Source: Candidatus Gastranaerophilales bacterium | GTDB lineage: Bacteria; Cyanobacteriota; Vampirovibrionia; Gastranaerophilales; Gastranaerophilaceae | Length of the DNA: 44,386 nucleotides | Assembly (NCBI GenBank): GCA_944323875.1 | Contig: CALUUH010000015.1 | Coordinates: 1 to 44,386 of the forward strand | Direction of reading: 5' to 3' | Shown: positions 24,404 through 32,889 of the stretch, piece by piece | How positions within the stretch are numbered: position 1 is the stretch's first letter | Layout: each line of letters opens with the position of its first letter | Position numbers and translations under genes: made by a program | Notes under the pieces: model-generated | Databases searched by the model: none | What the model was told of the DNA's origin: nothing | What the model saw: only the letters and a program-made list of their open reading frames with translations

Positions 24404-25979
24404 AGAAATTTTAGAATATATACAACATGCATTTGAACTCAAAGATCAAAAATGTTACAAACAGGCAATAGAAATGCTGTATAAGGCTCTGGAAGCCGAA
24501 AGTGAAAATATTGAAGTTCTTTTTCAAATCGGTGAACTGTATTTTTTAATGGGAAACAGTCAGCGCGCTATACAGTATTTGGAAAAAGTACTAGCTAAAA
24601 ATCCAAAACACACAGACAGCATTGCTTTACTAAAAAAAATTTATTGCTCTCTCAATATGTATGATGAAGCTTTTCGATATGCGGAAATTCTCTTTTCAGA
24701 ATATAAAACTCCGCAAAATCTTGCAGAATTAATTAAACTATCAGGGAAAATAAATAATGAGAAACTTGAAGAGTACAAAAAATCTGAATTATTTAACACC
24801 GATATAGTTCAATCTGCTCTTGCGCATGTGTACTATGAGCAGGGAGAAATTGATAAAGCAAAAGAGATTTTAGAAAAAATCAACGATAATGATGATGCGG
24901 TTATTCTGCTTGGCAAAATCAATTTTGACGAAAATAATTTTGAAAAATCAAAAGAACTTTTTGCAAAATTACCGCTGAATTACGAAAACGCAGAAGTTCT
25001 GAATTATCGCGGTTTATTCTATCTTGAAGATATGAATTTTATAGAAGCAATAAAATCCTTTTCTAAAGCGTTAAGTCTGGACAAACAAAATGCGCGTTAT
25101 GCTTACAATTTAGGCAATGCATATTTCTACAACGGCTGGATGAAAGAAGCCGTAAAATCTTATCTGGATGCGGTTTGTCTTGCACCTGATATAATGGATT
25201 ACAGATATTCTCTGGCGTATTTGTATTATACGACAGGTGCGTATGAAAAAACGCAAAGAGAAATTGATTTTATTCTGGAAAACGATCCGGTACATTACCG
25301 CGCTATTATTCTCAATGCATTGTTAAAATTCAGAAAAAAAGATTTTTTAGGCGCTAAAAACGATTTGGAAAAAGTTTTACAAACAAAAGAAGATGATTTT
25401 GCCATCACATCACTTGTAAAAGTCTACTGTGAGCTTCAAATGTTTGAAAAAGCAGAACTTCTGCTTAACCCGCTGCTTGAAAAATATCCTGAAAAAGCAC
25501 AGTACAAATGTGATTTAGCCGAGATTTTGCTGGCACAGAAAAAAGACAGGGGAGCTCTTGATATCTTAAAACCGCTTATTGAAAAAGAAGAAAATTATCT
25601 GCCTGCATACAGTCTTGCTGCCGCGGCTGCATTTGAGATAAAAGATTTGGGAACCGCTAAAGAATATGCGCAACGTTCAATTTCCATTGATATGAATTTT
25701 GCGCCGGGGTACTACTATCTTGCACTCGTCCGCAAAGAAGAAAAAGATTACGATGAAGCAATTGAATGTATGAAGCGTGCTGTAATGTATGATTTAAACA
25801 ACGCTGAATATTATGCTGAAATGAGTAAGATTTATCAATTAAAAGGGGATATCAAAACCGCACTTGAATATGCGAATGAAGCCTCTGCAATTGATAACTC
25901 AACAAAATACAAAGTACTGTATAGTGAACTTGCATCGCTAAACAGAAAAAGAAAAAACGACGAAAAAGTTGTCCTCTAA
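24393..25979 (+). CDS. TPR-repeat protein
   Basis: A 528-residue soluble protein made almost wholly of tetratricopeptide repeats; clear units begin near residues 17, 50, 200, 235, 270, 305, 365, 400 and 440, with the usual W/L-G-Y-A-F pattern (for example YNLGNAYFYNGWMKEAVKSY). No signal peptide or membrane segment is seen, so it is cytoplasmic or membrane-associated through partners. Its start lies inside the end of the FtsB/DivIC-like gene, so it probably works with the divisome or as an assembly platform for envelope proteins (inference). TPR proteins have no fixed enzyme function. A promoter for the next gene sits at its end. Confidence 0.85.
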   Translation: MQNKEILEYIQHAFELKDQKCYKQAIEMLYKALEAESENIEVLFQIGELYFLMGNSQRAIQYLEKVLAKNPKHTDSIALLKKIYCSLNMYDEAFRYAEILFSEYKTPQNLAELIKLSGKINNEKLEEYKKSELFNTDIVQSALAHVYYEQGEIDKAKEILEKINDNDDAVILLGKINFDENNFEKSKELFAKLPLNYENAEVLNYRGLFYLEDMNFIEAIKSFSKALSLDKQNARYAYNLGNAYFYNGWMKEAVKSYLDAVCLAPDIMDYRYSLAYLYYTTGAYEKTQREIDFILENDPVHYRAIILNALLKFRKKDFLGAKNDLEKVLQTKEDDFAITSLVKVYCELQMFEKAELLLNPLLEKYPEKAQYKCDLAEILLAQKKDRGALDILKPLIEKEENYLPAYSLAAAAAFEIKDLGTAKEYAQRSISIDMNFAPGYYYLALVRKEEKDYDEAIECMKRAVMYDLNNAEYYAEMSKIYQLKGDIKTALEYANEASAIDNSTKYKVLYSELASLNRKRKNDEKVVL

Positions 25980-25996
25980 AAAAATAATATTATAAT
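25969..25996 (+). promoter_or_regulatory. Promoter for the exported HExxH protein
   Basis: TTGTCC (25969-25974), a 16-base spacer and a perfect TATAAT (25991-25996), overlapping the end of the TPR gene. Transcription would start near 26003, giving a leader of about 39 bases with GGAG before the GTG start. Confidence 0.5.
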
Positions 25997-26041
25997 GTTA
26001 TGTATGTAGTATTTAATTAAAAATGAAAGAGGAGATTGGCT

Positions 26042-26722
26042 GTGAGTACGAAACTGAAAAGATTAACCGGAGTAATTGCATTATCGGTATTATTGGTTTT
26101 ACCGGCAATAGCAAAGGATGATGAAATATTTATTCCGCAAAACTATCCTGAAAAATATAATGCGGAAAAAATTAAAGCTATCAAACCAATGTATAAAAAT
26201 ATAAGCAAAGAACAGGTTATCCATGTTGCGCTTGATATGCTGCAAGGAACAAACGGCGATTTTTCCAGGAAAGCGATTATGGGAAACAATTTGTCAGGTA
26301 AACCTGTGAAAGTTGAATTTCGTGATCTGGCAAGTATAAATCCTGAATATGCTGAATTTGATGCGCTCGGCTGGAAAAAGGGTAAAAATTTGTATATCTA
26401 CATAAACCCTAAGCATCAGGACGCGCCGCCTGCTGCAATTGCGGCTTTACTTGCGCACGAGGCGCTTCATCAGGATGAGTATAACTCGCTTGCCGAAGAA
26501 ACTTATGCCTGGACTATGGAGGCGGCTGTATGGTGTGAACTGTCAAAAATTTATCCTGACAGCGGGGATGAAAACCTTCACCCGCTCGTGAACAGAGAAA
26601 ACACTTTGAAAAAATTGTTTGAACGCGGAGGGTATACAAACCAGTACATTAAAAAGACTGTATATTCAAACGAAGGCTACAAAAATCTGCCTTCAACCTC
26701 TCCGGGATTTGAAGAGTTGTAA
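26042..26722 (+). CDS. Exported putative zinc metallopeptidase-like protein (HExxH)
   Basis: Start chosen as GTG at 26042, seven bases after GGAG (26031-26034); the TTG at 26036 is only one base from GGAG. The 226 residues start with a signal peptide (MSTKLKRL, then a hydrophobic core to about 25, cleaved near AIA-K). Residues 139-143 are HEALH, the zinc-binding HExxH motif in a helix (IAALLAHEALHQ), followed by E152 and E153, which could be the third ligand of a gluzincin-like site. The protein is small for a zincin and I do not recognise its family; many lineage-specific exported proteins with HExxH are inactive. It is probably periplasmic or surface-exposed. Confidence 0.65.
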   Translation: MSTKLKRLTGVIALSVLLVLPAIAKDDEIFIPQNYPEKYNAEKIKAIKPMYKNISKEQVIHVALDMLQGTNGDFSRKAIMGNNLSGKPVKVEFRDLASINPEYAEFDALGWKKGKNLYIYINPKHQDAPPAAIAALLAHEALHQDEYNSLAEETYAWTMEAAVWCELSKIYPDSGDENLHPLVNRENTLKKLFERGGYTNQYIKKTVYSNEGYKNLPSTSPGFEEL

Positions 26723-26728
26723 TGGATT

Positions 26729-26774
26729 AAAAAGGATTATTTTTCGACAATGATTTCGGAATTTAATCCTTTTT
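26729..26774 (+). terminator. Stem with A/T tract after the HExxH gene
   Basis: AAAAAGGATTA (26729-26739) pairs with TAATCCTTTTT (26764-26774), an 11-base-pair stem with a 24-base loop, running into a sixth T. It begins seven bases after the stop and would act as an intrinsic terminator on the plus strand, although the loop is long. Confidence 0.5.
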
Positions 26775-26816
26775 TAGATAATTTTGACTAATTCTAATTC
26801 GTTACTCAAAAGTATA

Positions 26817-26845
26817 TTGATTAAAAAAATTCCTTGTTGTTAAAT
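26817..26845 (+). promoter_or_regulatory. Promoter of ctpA, probably leaderless
   Basis: TTGATT (26817-26822), a 17-base spacer and TTAAAT (26840-26845). The ATG at 26852 follows six bases later. The AAAGG next to the ATG is only one base away from it and cannot be a normal ribosome-binding site. Confidence 0.45.
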
Positions 26846-26851
26846 AAAGGT

Positions 26852-28078
26852 ATGAAAAAAAAGCAGGTTGTTATATTCATAATTTTGGTTTGTATTTTGA
26901 TTGCATTAAACAAGTTTTTAATGTACAAAACAACCACGCCTATTATTGAAACACCTGAACTTATCAATCATAACCATGTCTCCTCCCAGCGCCTATTTGA
27001 CAATGTTTGGGAAGAAATTCGCGATAACTATTATGACCCTGATTTGAATAATCAAAACTGGGAACGCTGGAAAAACAGATATCATGGCAAAATTAAAACC
27101 GATGATGATGCGAAAGTGGCTATAGACACCATGCTTGCAAGTCTTGATGATCCGTATTCAAGATTTTTAACCAAAGCAGAATACTCTGATCAAAATACCT
27201 CTATAAATTCCAAGATTACAGGTATCGGGGTTAATATAGCGTCAGTTTCCGGTAAAATTCATATCATTAACGTAATAGAAGGTACACCGGCGCAATATTC
27301 AAATCTTTTGCCGAACGATGTAATTGTTGCCATAGACGGCAAAGATGTCAGCGGAATGGCACTTTCTGATGTTGCTAATCTTGTCAGAGGGCCGGAAAAC
27401 AGCATTGTTGAAATTACGGTGCTGCGCAACAATGACAAACTGGTTAAAAAAGTAGTACGCAAAGAGATTAAGATAAAAACCGTCAGAAGTTCTGTTGATA
27501 AAAATATCGGTTATATAAAAATATCTTCATTCATAGGTTCAGCGACCCCTAATGAATTTTTAGAAGCCCTGGAAAAAACAAAAGATACAGAAGGGTTAAT
27601 CATAGACCTACGCGGAAACACAGGCGGTCTTTTGCCGAATGCAATATTTATCGCCAATCTATTTATCCCTGAGGGTAAATTAGTCAGTATTGTCGGCCGC
27701 GGAGGTTATAAATATGATATTGTTGCACAGGATACGGAATTCGGAGTCAAAAAGCCGCTGGTTGTGCTTATAGACGGTGCTTCTGCCAGCGCAAGTGAAA
27801 TTCTGTCAGGCGCTTTGAAAGATTACCATAAAGCCAAACTGATAGGCACAAGAACTTACGGAAAAGGTATGGTGCAAAAAATTATCCCTATGCAAAACGA
27901 AACAGGGCTTAATCTGACAATAGCAAAATATCTTACACCAAAAGGCACTGATATAAACAAAAAAGGCATTGAGCCGGATATTAAAGTTACATTCAGTCTG
28001 AACGACTTAAAAACACGCAATGATGCACAATTAAATGCAGCAAAAAATTACCTTGCCAAAATGATTTCTCAACGTTAA
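26852..28078 (+). CDS. ctpA: C-terminal processing peptidase, S41 family (CtpA/Prc-like)
   Basis: Start taken as the ATG at 26852 (408 residues); an in-frame TTG at 26834 is possible. A single membrane anchor (about 5-24) or uncleaved signal holds it at the periplasmic face. Order: N-terminal helical part with LDDPYSRFLTKAEY, PDZ domain (about 115-195, with GIGVNIASVSGKIHIINVIEG), then the protease core, including IDLRGNTGG, the nucleophile S313 in DGASASASEIL and general base K338 in GTRTYGKGMVQ. Ser/Lys dyad spacing (25) fits the family. CtpA cleaves C-termini of periplasmic and outer membrane proteins, and in cyanobacteria matures photosystem II D1; here, without photosystems, it would be an envelope protease. 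Confidence 0.9.
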   Translation: MKKKQVVIFIILVCILIALNKFLMYKTTTPIIETPELINHNHVSSQRLFDNVWEEIRDNYYDPDLNNQNWERWKNRYHGKIKTDDDAKVAIDTMLASLDDPYSRFLTKAEYSDQNTSINSKITGIGVNIASVSGKIHIINVIEGTPAQYSNLLPNDVIVAIDGKDVSGMALSDVANLVRGPENSIVEITVLRNNDKLVKKVVRKEIKIKTVRSSVDKNIGYIKISSFIGSATPNEFLEALEKTKDTEGLIIDLRGNTGGLLPNAIFIANLFIPEGKLVSIVGRGGYKYDIVAQDTEFGVKKPLVVLIDGASASASEILSGALKDYHKAKLIGTRTYGKGMVQKIIPMQNETGLNLTIAKYLTPKGTDINKKGIEPDIKVTFSLNDLKTRNDAQLNAAKNYLAKMISQR

Positions 28079-28093
28079 TCTTACTATTCACAT

Positions 28094-28121
28094 TTGCGAA
28101 TTTATATTTTCAGTTTATAAT
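28094..28121 (+). promoter_or_regulatory. Promoter of mnmG with almost no leader
   Basis: TTGCGA (28094-28099), a 16-base spacer and a perfect TATAAT (28116-28121). The ATG lies nine bases downstream, with no Shine-Dalgarno sequence between, so the transcript would have zero to three leader bases. Confidence 0.5.
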
Positions 28122-28130
28122 AAAACTGTT

Positions 28131-30014
28131 ATGGATTATGTGAACAACAAATTTGATTGTATTGTAGTCGGAGCAGGCCACGCCGGATGTGAAGCCGCAA
28201 TTTCGTGCGCACGTTTGGGGGCAAATGTTTTATTATGTTCTCTAAATCTTGACAATATTGCGCTTATGCCCTGTAATCCTGCGATAGGCGGCCCGGCAAA
28301 ATCAACTCTTGTCAGAGAAATAGATGCGCTCGGCGGAGTTATGGGCGAAGCAGCTGACGCGACTTACATTCAAATGAAAACCCTGAATTCATCCAAAGGC
28401 CCTGCTGTACGCGCCTTGCGTGCTCAATCTGACAAGCGGCAGTATATGGATTATATGCGTAATCTTATTGAAAAAATTGATAATATCCATCTTCGTCAGG
28501 CTTGTATAACAGATTTACTCGTCAAAGACGGCGCTGTTTGCGGGGTAATTGATGAGTTTGGTATAGAATATTCCGCTCCTGTTGCAATATTAACCACAGG
28601 GACTTCACTATCAGGTAAAATCTTTGTCGGGTTGAAATCCTATGATGCAGGACGTCTTGGCGAGAAAGCCGCAATAGGACTTTCAGACTCTTTACGCAGC
28701 CTCGGCATTACTCTGAAAAAATTAAAAACCGGAACTCCGCCGCGTGTAGATAAAAGAACTATTGATTATTCAAAAATGACAATTCAACCGGGGGATGAAG
28801 AATTGAATTTCTATTCCTTCAAACCCAACAGGCCTATTCGTCCGCAATATCCTTGTTATTTGACAAGAACAAATGAGTTGACGCACGAAATTATACGCGC
28901 CAATCTTGATAAATCGCCTATGTTTCAGGGGCTTATTCATGGTGTCGGGCCAAGATACTGTCCGTCTATTGAAGATAAAGTCGTAAGGTTCAGCGAAAAT
29001 CCTTCTCACCATATATTTATTGAACCGGAAGGGCTTGGAAATTACGAAATGTACATTCAGGGATTTTCAAGCAGTTTACCGGCTGATGTTCAGGTAAAAA
29101 TGTTAAGAACATTACCGGGGCTGGAAAACGCGCATGTAATCAAACCGGCTTATGCAGTTGAATACGATTATGTCCCGGCCGTGCAAACAACGCATTCTTT
29201 GATGTCAAAATCTATAAAAGGGCTTTTCTTTGCCGGCCAAATCAACGGAACAAGCGGTTATGAAGAAGCGGCCGCGCAAGGTTTGATAGCCGGTATTAAT
29301 GCAATGAACTATCTTAATAATACAGAAATGCTGGAGTTGTCAAGAAGCTCATCTTATATCGGAACTCTTATTGATGATCTTGTAACAAAAGATATTCAAG
29401 ACCCGTATAGGATGCTCACTTCCCGTTCAGAATACCGTCTGCTGCTTCGTCAGGACAATGCGGATTTCAGATTAACCCCTACAGGCCATAAAATCGGTCT
29501 GATTGATGATGTTCAGTATAAAATTTTTACTGACAAGCAGGATGCCATAGAAAATGAATTGCAGCGTTGTCGTGAAGCAAAAATATCACCGACAGATGAA
29601 GTTAAGTCAATTCTTGCAAAATACGGAGAAAATATCGAGCGCGGTATGAAAATTGCCGAACTTTTAAAGCGCCCGAATTTGAATTATCAAATTATTAAAG
29701 AATTGGATGAAAATACGCGGGAATTAAATATTCCGAAAGATGTTTCAGAACAAGTTGAAATACTAATCAAATATGAAGGTTATCTCAAACGTCAGGAATT
29801 TCAGGTTGAGCAGTCAGGCAAGCTTGAAAAATACAGAATACCTGATGATATAGATTATTCCAAAATCGACCATATATCATCAGAAACAAAGGATAAGCTT
29901 TCCAAAATTCGTCCGAAAACCCTTGCGCAGGCATCACGTATAGGCGGAGTTAAACCGGCGGACATATCGGTTTTAATGGTCATGTTAGAACGCCGCAGCA
30001 TTGCAAGAAGTTAA
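28131..30014 (+). CDS. mnmG: tRNA uridine-34 5-carboxymethylaminomethyl modification enzyme, large subunit
   Basis: FAD-binding enzyme (GidA) that works with the GTPase MnmE to modify the wobble uridine of tRNAs. The FAD dinucleotide-binding motif is GAGHAGCEAA (14-23), and signatures are LMPCNPAIGGPAKSTLVREI, TGTSLSGKIFVG, LKTGTPPRV, the HGVGPRYCPSIEDKVVRF block with its conserved Cys, and FAGQINGTSGYEEAAAQGL. Length (627) is the usual size. The C-terminal helical domain that contacts tRNA and MnmE is complete (IGGVKPADISVLMV). The gene is single in its unit, after ctpA. Confidence 0.97.
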   Translation: MDYVNNKFDCIVVGAGHAGCEAAISCARLGANVLLCSLNLDNIALMPCNPAIGGPAKSTLVREIDALGGVMGEAADATYIQMKTLNSSKGPAVRALRAQSDKRQYMDYMRNLIEKIDNIHLRQACITDLLVKDGAVCGVIDEFGIEYSAPVAILTTGTSLSGKIFVGLKSYDAGRLGEKAAIGLSDSLRSLGITLKKLKTGTPPRVDKRTIDYSKMTIQPGDEELNFYSFKPNRPIRPQYPCYLTRTNELTHEIIRANLDKSPMFQGLIHGVGPRYCPSIEDKVVRFSENPSHHIFIEPEGLGNYEMYIQGFSSSLPADVQVKMLRTLPGLENAHVIKPAYAVEYDYVPAVQTTHSLMSKSIKGLFFAGQINGTSGYEEAAAQGLIAGINAMNYLNNTEMLELSRSSSYIGTLIDDLVTKDIQDPYRMLTSRSEYRLLLRQDNADFRLTPTGHKIGLIDDVQYKIFTDKQDAIENELQRCREAKISPTDEVKSILAKYGENIERGMKIAELLKRPNLNYQIIKELDENTRELNIPKDVSEQVEILIKYEGYLKRQEFQVEQSGKLEKYRIPDDIDYSKIDHISSETKDKLSKIRPKTLAQASRIGGVKPADISVLMVMLERRSIARS

Positions 30015-30105
30015 TATAAATTTTTGTAAATTTAATTACTATAAATGTAGTTATTGTTTTTATTTGAGTTAGATTATAAATATACAAAATATAGGAGTTT
30101 TAAAA

Positions 30106-30468
30106 ATGAATGTATCAAGAGTAACAATGGCTGGCCCTTTGGCGTTTAAAGCACAAACCACAATTAAAGCACCGGAAAGTTTATTAAGCAAGGAGGACAG
30201 AGAATATTTTGAATCTGTCGGGCAAGCAATAGGAACCCCTGCCGATACCATTGAAATAACCATTAGCGACCTGCAGGACAGCAAATCTAACCCTAATGTA
30301 AAAACATATAAGGTCACTAAAAATTACCATTTTGAAAATTCACAAAATAGATTTGAAAAACAAGGTACTATAAATATTCCCTATATCAAAAACGGTGAAG
30401 TTGTAGAAAAAAATTCACCTAAAAATTATATTGCCCAAACACTGGAAAAGCTCATCAAAGCTGAATAA
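30106..30468 (+). CDS. Small hypothetical protein with N-terminal LAFKA motif
   Basis: A 120-residue soluble protein with a good ribosome-binding site (AGGAG). It is unrecognised. The N-terminus, MNVSRVTMAGPLAFKAQ, carries an F-K-A version of the N-terminal F-x-G motif found in three other proteins here. The rest is a small charged alpha/beta domain with no cysteines, membrane segments or enzyme motifs. It lies between mnmG and the convergent tRNA genes and appears to be transcribed alone. It may belong to a lineage-restricted family. Confidence 0.65.
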   Translation: MNVSRVTMAGPLAFKAQTTIKAPESLLSKEDREYFESVGQAIGTPADTIEITISDLQDSKSNPNVKTYKVTKNYHFENSQNRFEKQGTINIPYIKNGEVVEKNSPKNYIAQTLEKLIKAE

Positions 30469-30498
30469 CTAAAAATAGTAATAAAGGCAATAAAAAAA

Positions 30499-30569
30499 CT
30501 CCCGGAGATGGGTTCGAACCACCGTTGGAAGATCCAGAGTCTTCAGTCCTGCCGCTAGACGATCCGGGA
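30499..30569 (-). tRNA. tRNA-Gln (anticodon CTG)
   Basis: On the minus strand it folds into a complete cloverleaf of 71 bases: perfect acceptor TCCCGGA/TCCGGGA with U1-A72 and discriminator G73 as in glutamine tRNAs, anticodon stem GAAGA/TCTTC with loop CTCTGGA (anticodon CUG), and TTCGAAC in the T-loop. CCA is not encoded. A run of seven T follows at once, a likely terminator. Confidence 0.93.
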
Positions 30570-30642
30570 ATTTAACAATGTCATTCTACAATAAATACAA
30601 TCTATTTGTCAATATTCAAACAATACTGATGTTTTTCGATAA

Positions 30643-31170
30643 TTAGATTTTGGAATCCATTCCAACAAGTGTATCAAAAAATCGTTTTAAGAATGAACGC
30701 TCACGTGCCAATTTTTCGCGTTCTGCATCCAGCGCTTTTAATTTCACACCCACTGTATCATAAAGATACGCCATAGTGTCAGCAGAACGGTCTGCTTCTG
30801 TTTTATACTGGCTTCTTATTTTTGTTAATTCACCATGATCCAAAAATTTTCCGCCGCAAGCATAACATTCATCAATTTGAACTTCTTTTTTTATACTGGC
30901 ATAATTCTTAACCATTCTTGCTCCGCATACAGGGCATGTTCTAGGAAGGCTTTCATCAACCTTTTCAAACTCTTTTCCTTCTAATGCGCTAACAAGTTTT
31001 TCTATATCTTCATGTTGTTCGTCAAAGCATTTATATTCTCTGTTGTCAAAATAAATGCCGCCGCATCCGTCCAAGCATACATCAATATTAATTCCTTCTG
31101 ACGGAATAAATATCTTTTTCATTTCTTTTTGACATGCAGGACATTTTATTGTTTTAAAATTATCTGCCAT
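30643..31170 (-). CDS. Protein with two zf-TFIIB-type zinc ribbons
   Basis: A 175-residue protein with GGAG upstream of the ATG at 31170. Two copies of the zf-TFIIB ribbon (a CPxC pair with a later C-x-x-CGG) are present: C10 and C13 with CLDGCGGIYFD (about 32-42), and CPVCGARM with CYACGGKFLDHGEL (about 79-116). The tail is helical and charged (LDAEREKLARERSFLKRFF). Such proteins are common in bacteria and mostly uncharacterised; a role in metal or redox sensing or in DNA or RNA binding has been suggested only by fold. It lies between two tRNA genes on the same strand and may share a transcript with tRNA-Ser. Confidence 0.8.
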   Translation of the reverse strand: MADNFKTIKCPACQKEMKKIFIPSEGINIDVCLDGCGGIYFDNREYKCFDEQHEDIEKLVSALEGKEFEKVDESLPRTCPVCGARMVKNYASIKKEVQIDECYACGGKFLDHGELTKIRSQYKTEADRSADTMAYLYDTVGVKLKALDAEREKLARERSFLKRFFDTLVGMDSKI

Positions 31171-31243
31171 TAGCTTTCTCCACTATACAAAAATATTAAT
31201 TCATTTGTTCAAAATTGTCAATGTCAAATAAATAATAAAAAAA

Positions 31244-31332
31244 CGGAGAAGGTGGGATTTGAACCCACGGTACAGATAGCTCCATACAACACCTTAGCAG
31301 GGTGCCGCCTTAAGCCACTCGGCCACTTCTCC
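31244..31332 (-). tRNA. tRNA-Ser (anticodon GCT)
   Basis: A class II tRNA of 89 bases: perfect acceptor GGAGAAG/CTTCTCC, discriminator G73, D-arm GTGGCCGAGTGGCTTAAGGC, anticodon loop CTGCTAA (anticodon GCU, reading AGC and AGU), a long variable arm and TTCAAAT in the T-loop. CCA is not encoded and a T7 tract starts two bases past the discriminator. Confidence 0.95.
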
Positions 31333-31439
31333 TTTTTGAATTATTCTTTTGTCATTTTGTAAAGGGATGCCCTTTCATATATTTTAATATAACATAAATA
31401 TTTTTTTTGAAAAGTGGTTTAAAAAAATTATTTTAGCTC

Positions 31440-31445
31440 TATAAT
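31440..31445 (+). promoter_or_regulatory. -10 element of thiG
   Basis: A perfect TATAAT, about 14 bases before the AGGAG ribosome-binding site (31460-31464). No clear -35 lies upstream. No TPP riboswitch consensus is visible between this and the start codon. Confidence 0.45.
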
Positions 31446-31471
31446 ATTATTGATGATATAGGAGATAACTT

Positions 31472-32245
31472 ATGACTATTAGAGTTGCTGATAAAGAATT
31501 TAAATCCCGTCTCTGGGTTGGCACAGGTAAATTTGATGATTTTGAAACTATGCGTCAGGCTCATGCCGCATCAGGCGCAGAAGTTGTTACGGTTGCCATA
31601 AGACGTGTTGATATGAATGCGCCGGGGCATGTCGGATTAATGGATTATATCGATACTAACAAGTACTGGATTCTTCCTAATACTGCCGGTTGTGCTACTG
31701 TTGATGAAGCTGTTCGTGTTGCAAGACTCTCTCGCGCAATGGGGATTAACAACTGGATTAAGCTTGAAGTTATTCCCGATCCTAAATATCTGATGCCGGA
31801 TCCTATTGCAACTCTTGAAGCTGCTAAAATTCTTATTGAAGATGGTTTTGTAGTTTTACCTTATATCAATGCTGACCCTGTTCTTGCTAAAAGACTTGAA
31901 GAAATCGGCTGTGCAACGATAATGCCGCTTGCTTCTCCAATAGGCTCAGGACAAGGCGTAAAAACTATAGAAAATATTAAAATTATTATTGAACAGGCAA
32001 ATATTCCTGTTGTTTGTGATGCCGGAATAGGCGTACCGTCTGATGCAGCTCTTGTCATGGAGCATGGTGCTGATTTTTGTCTTATAAACACTGCTATTGC
32101 AAAAGCACAGGATCCTGTTAAAATGGCCGAAGCTTTTAAATATGGCGTAATGGCCGGACGCGCTGCCTATGAGGCTGGAAGAATGCCGAAAAAAGAAATA
32201 GCAAGTGCATCTTCACCGCTTGTCGGAGTTGTCGGTAAAAGTTAA
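31472..32245 (+). CDS. thiG: Thiazole synthase ThiG
   Basis: Builds the thiazole-phosphate ring of thiamin from deoxyxylulose phosphate, dehydroglycine and the sulfur carried by ThiS. The 257-residue TIM barrel shows the Schiff-base lysine K97 in [11 protein letters not shown] and strong motifs [11 protein letters not shown]-like (here [10 protein letters not shown]), [24 protein letters not shown] and [12 protein letters not shown] normal partner (thiS or thiH) is not adjacent; the following gene is a DUF151 nuclease-like protein 31 bases away. Its own promoter and ribosome-binding site are present. Confidence 0.95.
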   Translation: MTIRVADKEFKSRLWVGTGKFDDFETMRQAHAASGAEVVTVAIRRVDMNAPGHVGLMDYIDTNKYWILPNTAGCATVDEAVRVARLSRAMGINNWIKLEVIPDPKYLMPDPIATLEAAKILIEDGFVVLPYINADPVLAKRLEEIGCATIMPLASPIGSGQGVKTIENIKIIIEQANIPVVCDAGIGVPSDAALVMEHGADFCLINTAIAKAQDPVKMAEAFKYGVMAGRAAYEAGRMPKKEIASASSPLVGVVGKS

Positions 32246-32276
32246 AATTCAGCTGTAAAACGAAAGGGTTATTTTT

Positions 32277-32792
32277 ATGATAGAAATGAAAGTTATGGGT
32301 ATTGCCCTTGATACAAGAACAGGTTCTCCTATTGTTGTTCTTCACGATAAAGAAAACAGAAAAGCATTGCCTATTTGGATAGGCTCAGCAGAAGCCAGTT
32401 CTATTATCCGTAAAATCGAAAATCTTACTGTTTCAAGACCAATGACCCACGATTTGATTATTAATATCATTGAAAAAGTCGGTTACACTCTTGATAGAGT
32501 CGAAATTAACGATGTTGAAAAAGATACTTACTACGCAACCCTGTTTTTGGCTGATAAAGACGGTAATGAAATAGAAATAGACTCCCGCCCGTCCGATGCT
32601 ATTGCTATTGCTATTCGTGTAGATGCTCCGATTTTTGTCACGGCTAATGTTATTTCTAACGGTTCCGTTTCTACTGACACGGCTAAAGATGAGGAAGAAG
32701 CTCAAGAATTTAAGAAATTTGTCCAAAGCATTAAACCGTCAGATTTTGAAAAACTTATGAAAGATAACGACCACCACGAAAGCGACCAGTAA
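32277..32792 (+). CDS. Bifunctional nuclease family protein (DUF151)
   Basis: A 171-residue protein with the DUF151/BFN fold across residues 1-128: MGIALDTRTGSPIVVLHDKE, LPIWIGSAEASSI, RPMTHDLI and the hallmark IDSRPSDAIAIAIR with VDAPIFV. In plants, members have RNase and DNase activity, and bacterial homologues are widespread and often stand near thiamin or stress genes. The last 40 residues are acidic and helical. AAAGGG lies about 11 bases before the ATG, and the gene probably forms an operon with thiG. Catalytic activity in bacteria is little tested, so the nuclease name is by family only. Confidence 0.88.
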   Translation: MIEMKVMGIALDTRTGSPIVVLHDKENRKALPIWIGSAEASSIIRKIENLTVSRPMTHDLIINIIEKVGYTLDRVEINDVEKDTYYATLFLADKDGNEIEIDSRPSDAIAIAIRVDAPIFVTANVISNGSVSTDTAKDEEEAQEFKKFVQSIKPSDFEKLMKDNDHHESDQ

Positions 32793-32800
32793 GCGGATAT

Positions 32801-32828
32801 TTGACAAAATACAAAAAATCATTAATAT
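32801..32828 (+). promoter_or_regulatory. Promoter for the lytic transglycosylase gene
   Basis: A consensus TTGACA (32801-32806) with TAATAT 16 bases later (32823-32828); TATAAA at 32826-32831 is an alternative. It starts a leader of about 50 bases ending in AAGGG and the ATG at 32890. Confidence 0.5.
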
Positions 32829-32889
32829 AAATAGAGGATAACAAATCGGTTTAACGGAAGTAAGATATTGTTAGACAAGGGTAGGTCGT

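Noticed and set aside
31361-31375. AAAGGG-ATG-CCCTTT palindrome upstream of tRNA-Ser
   Set aside because: A 6-bp stem with a 3-base loop is too short to call a terminator or operator alone. A similar GGGATGCCC occurs near 7540, but that is likely coincidence.
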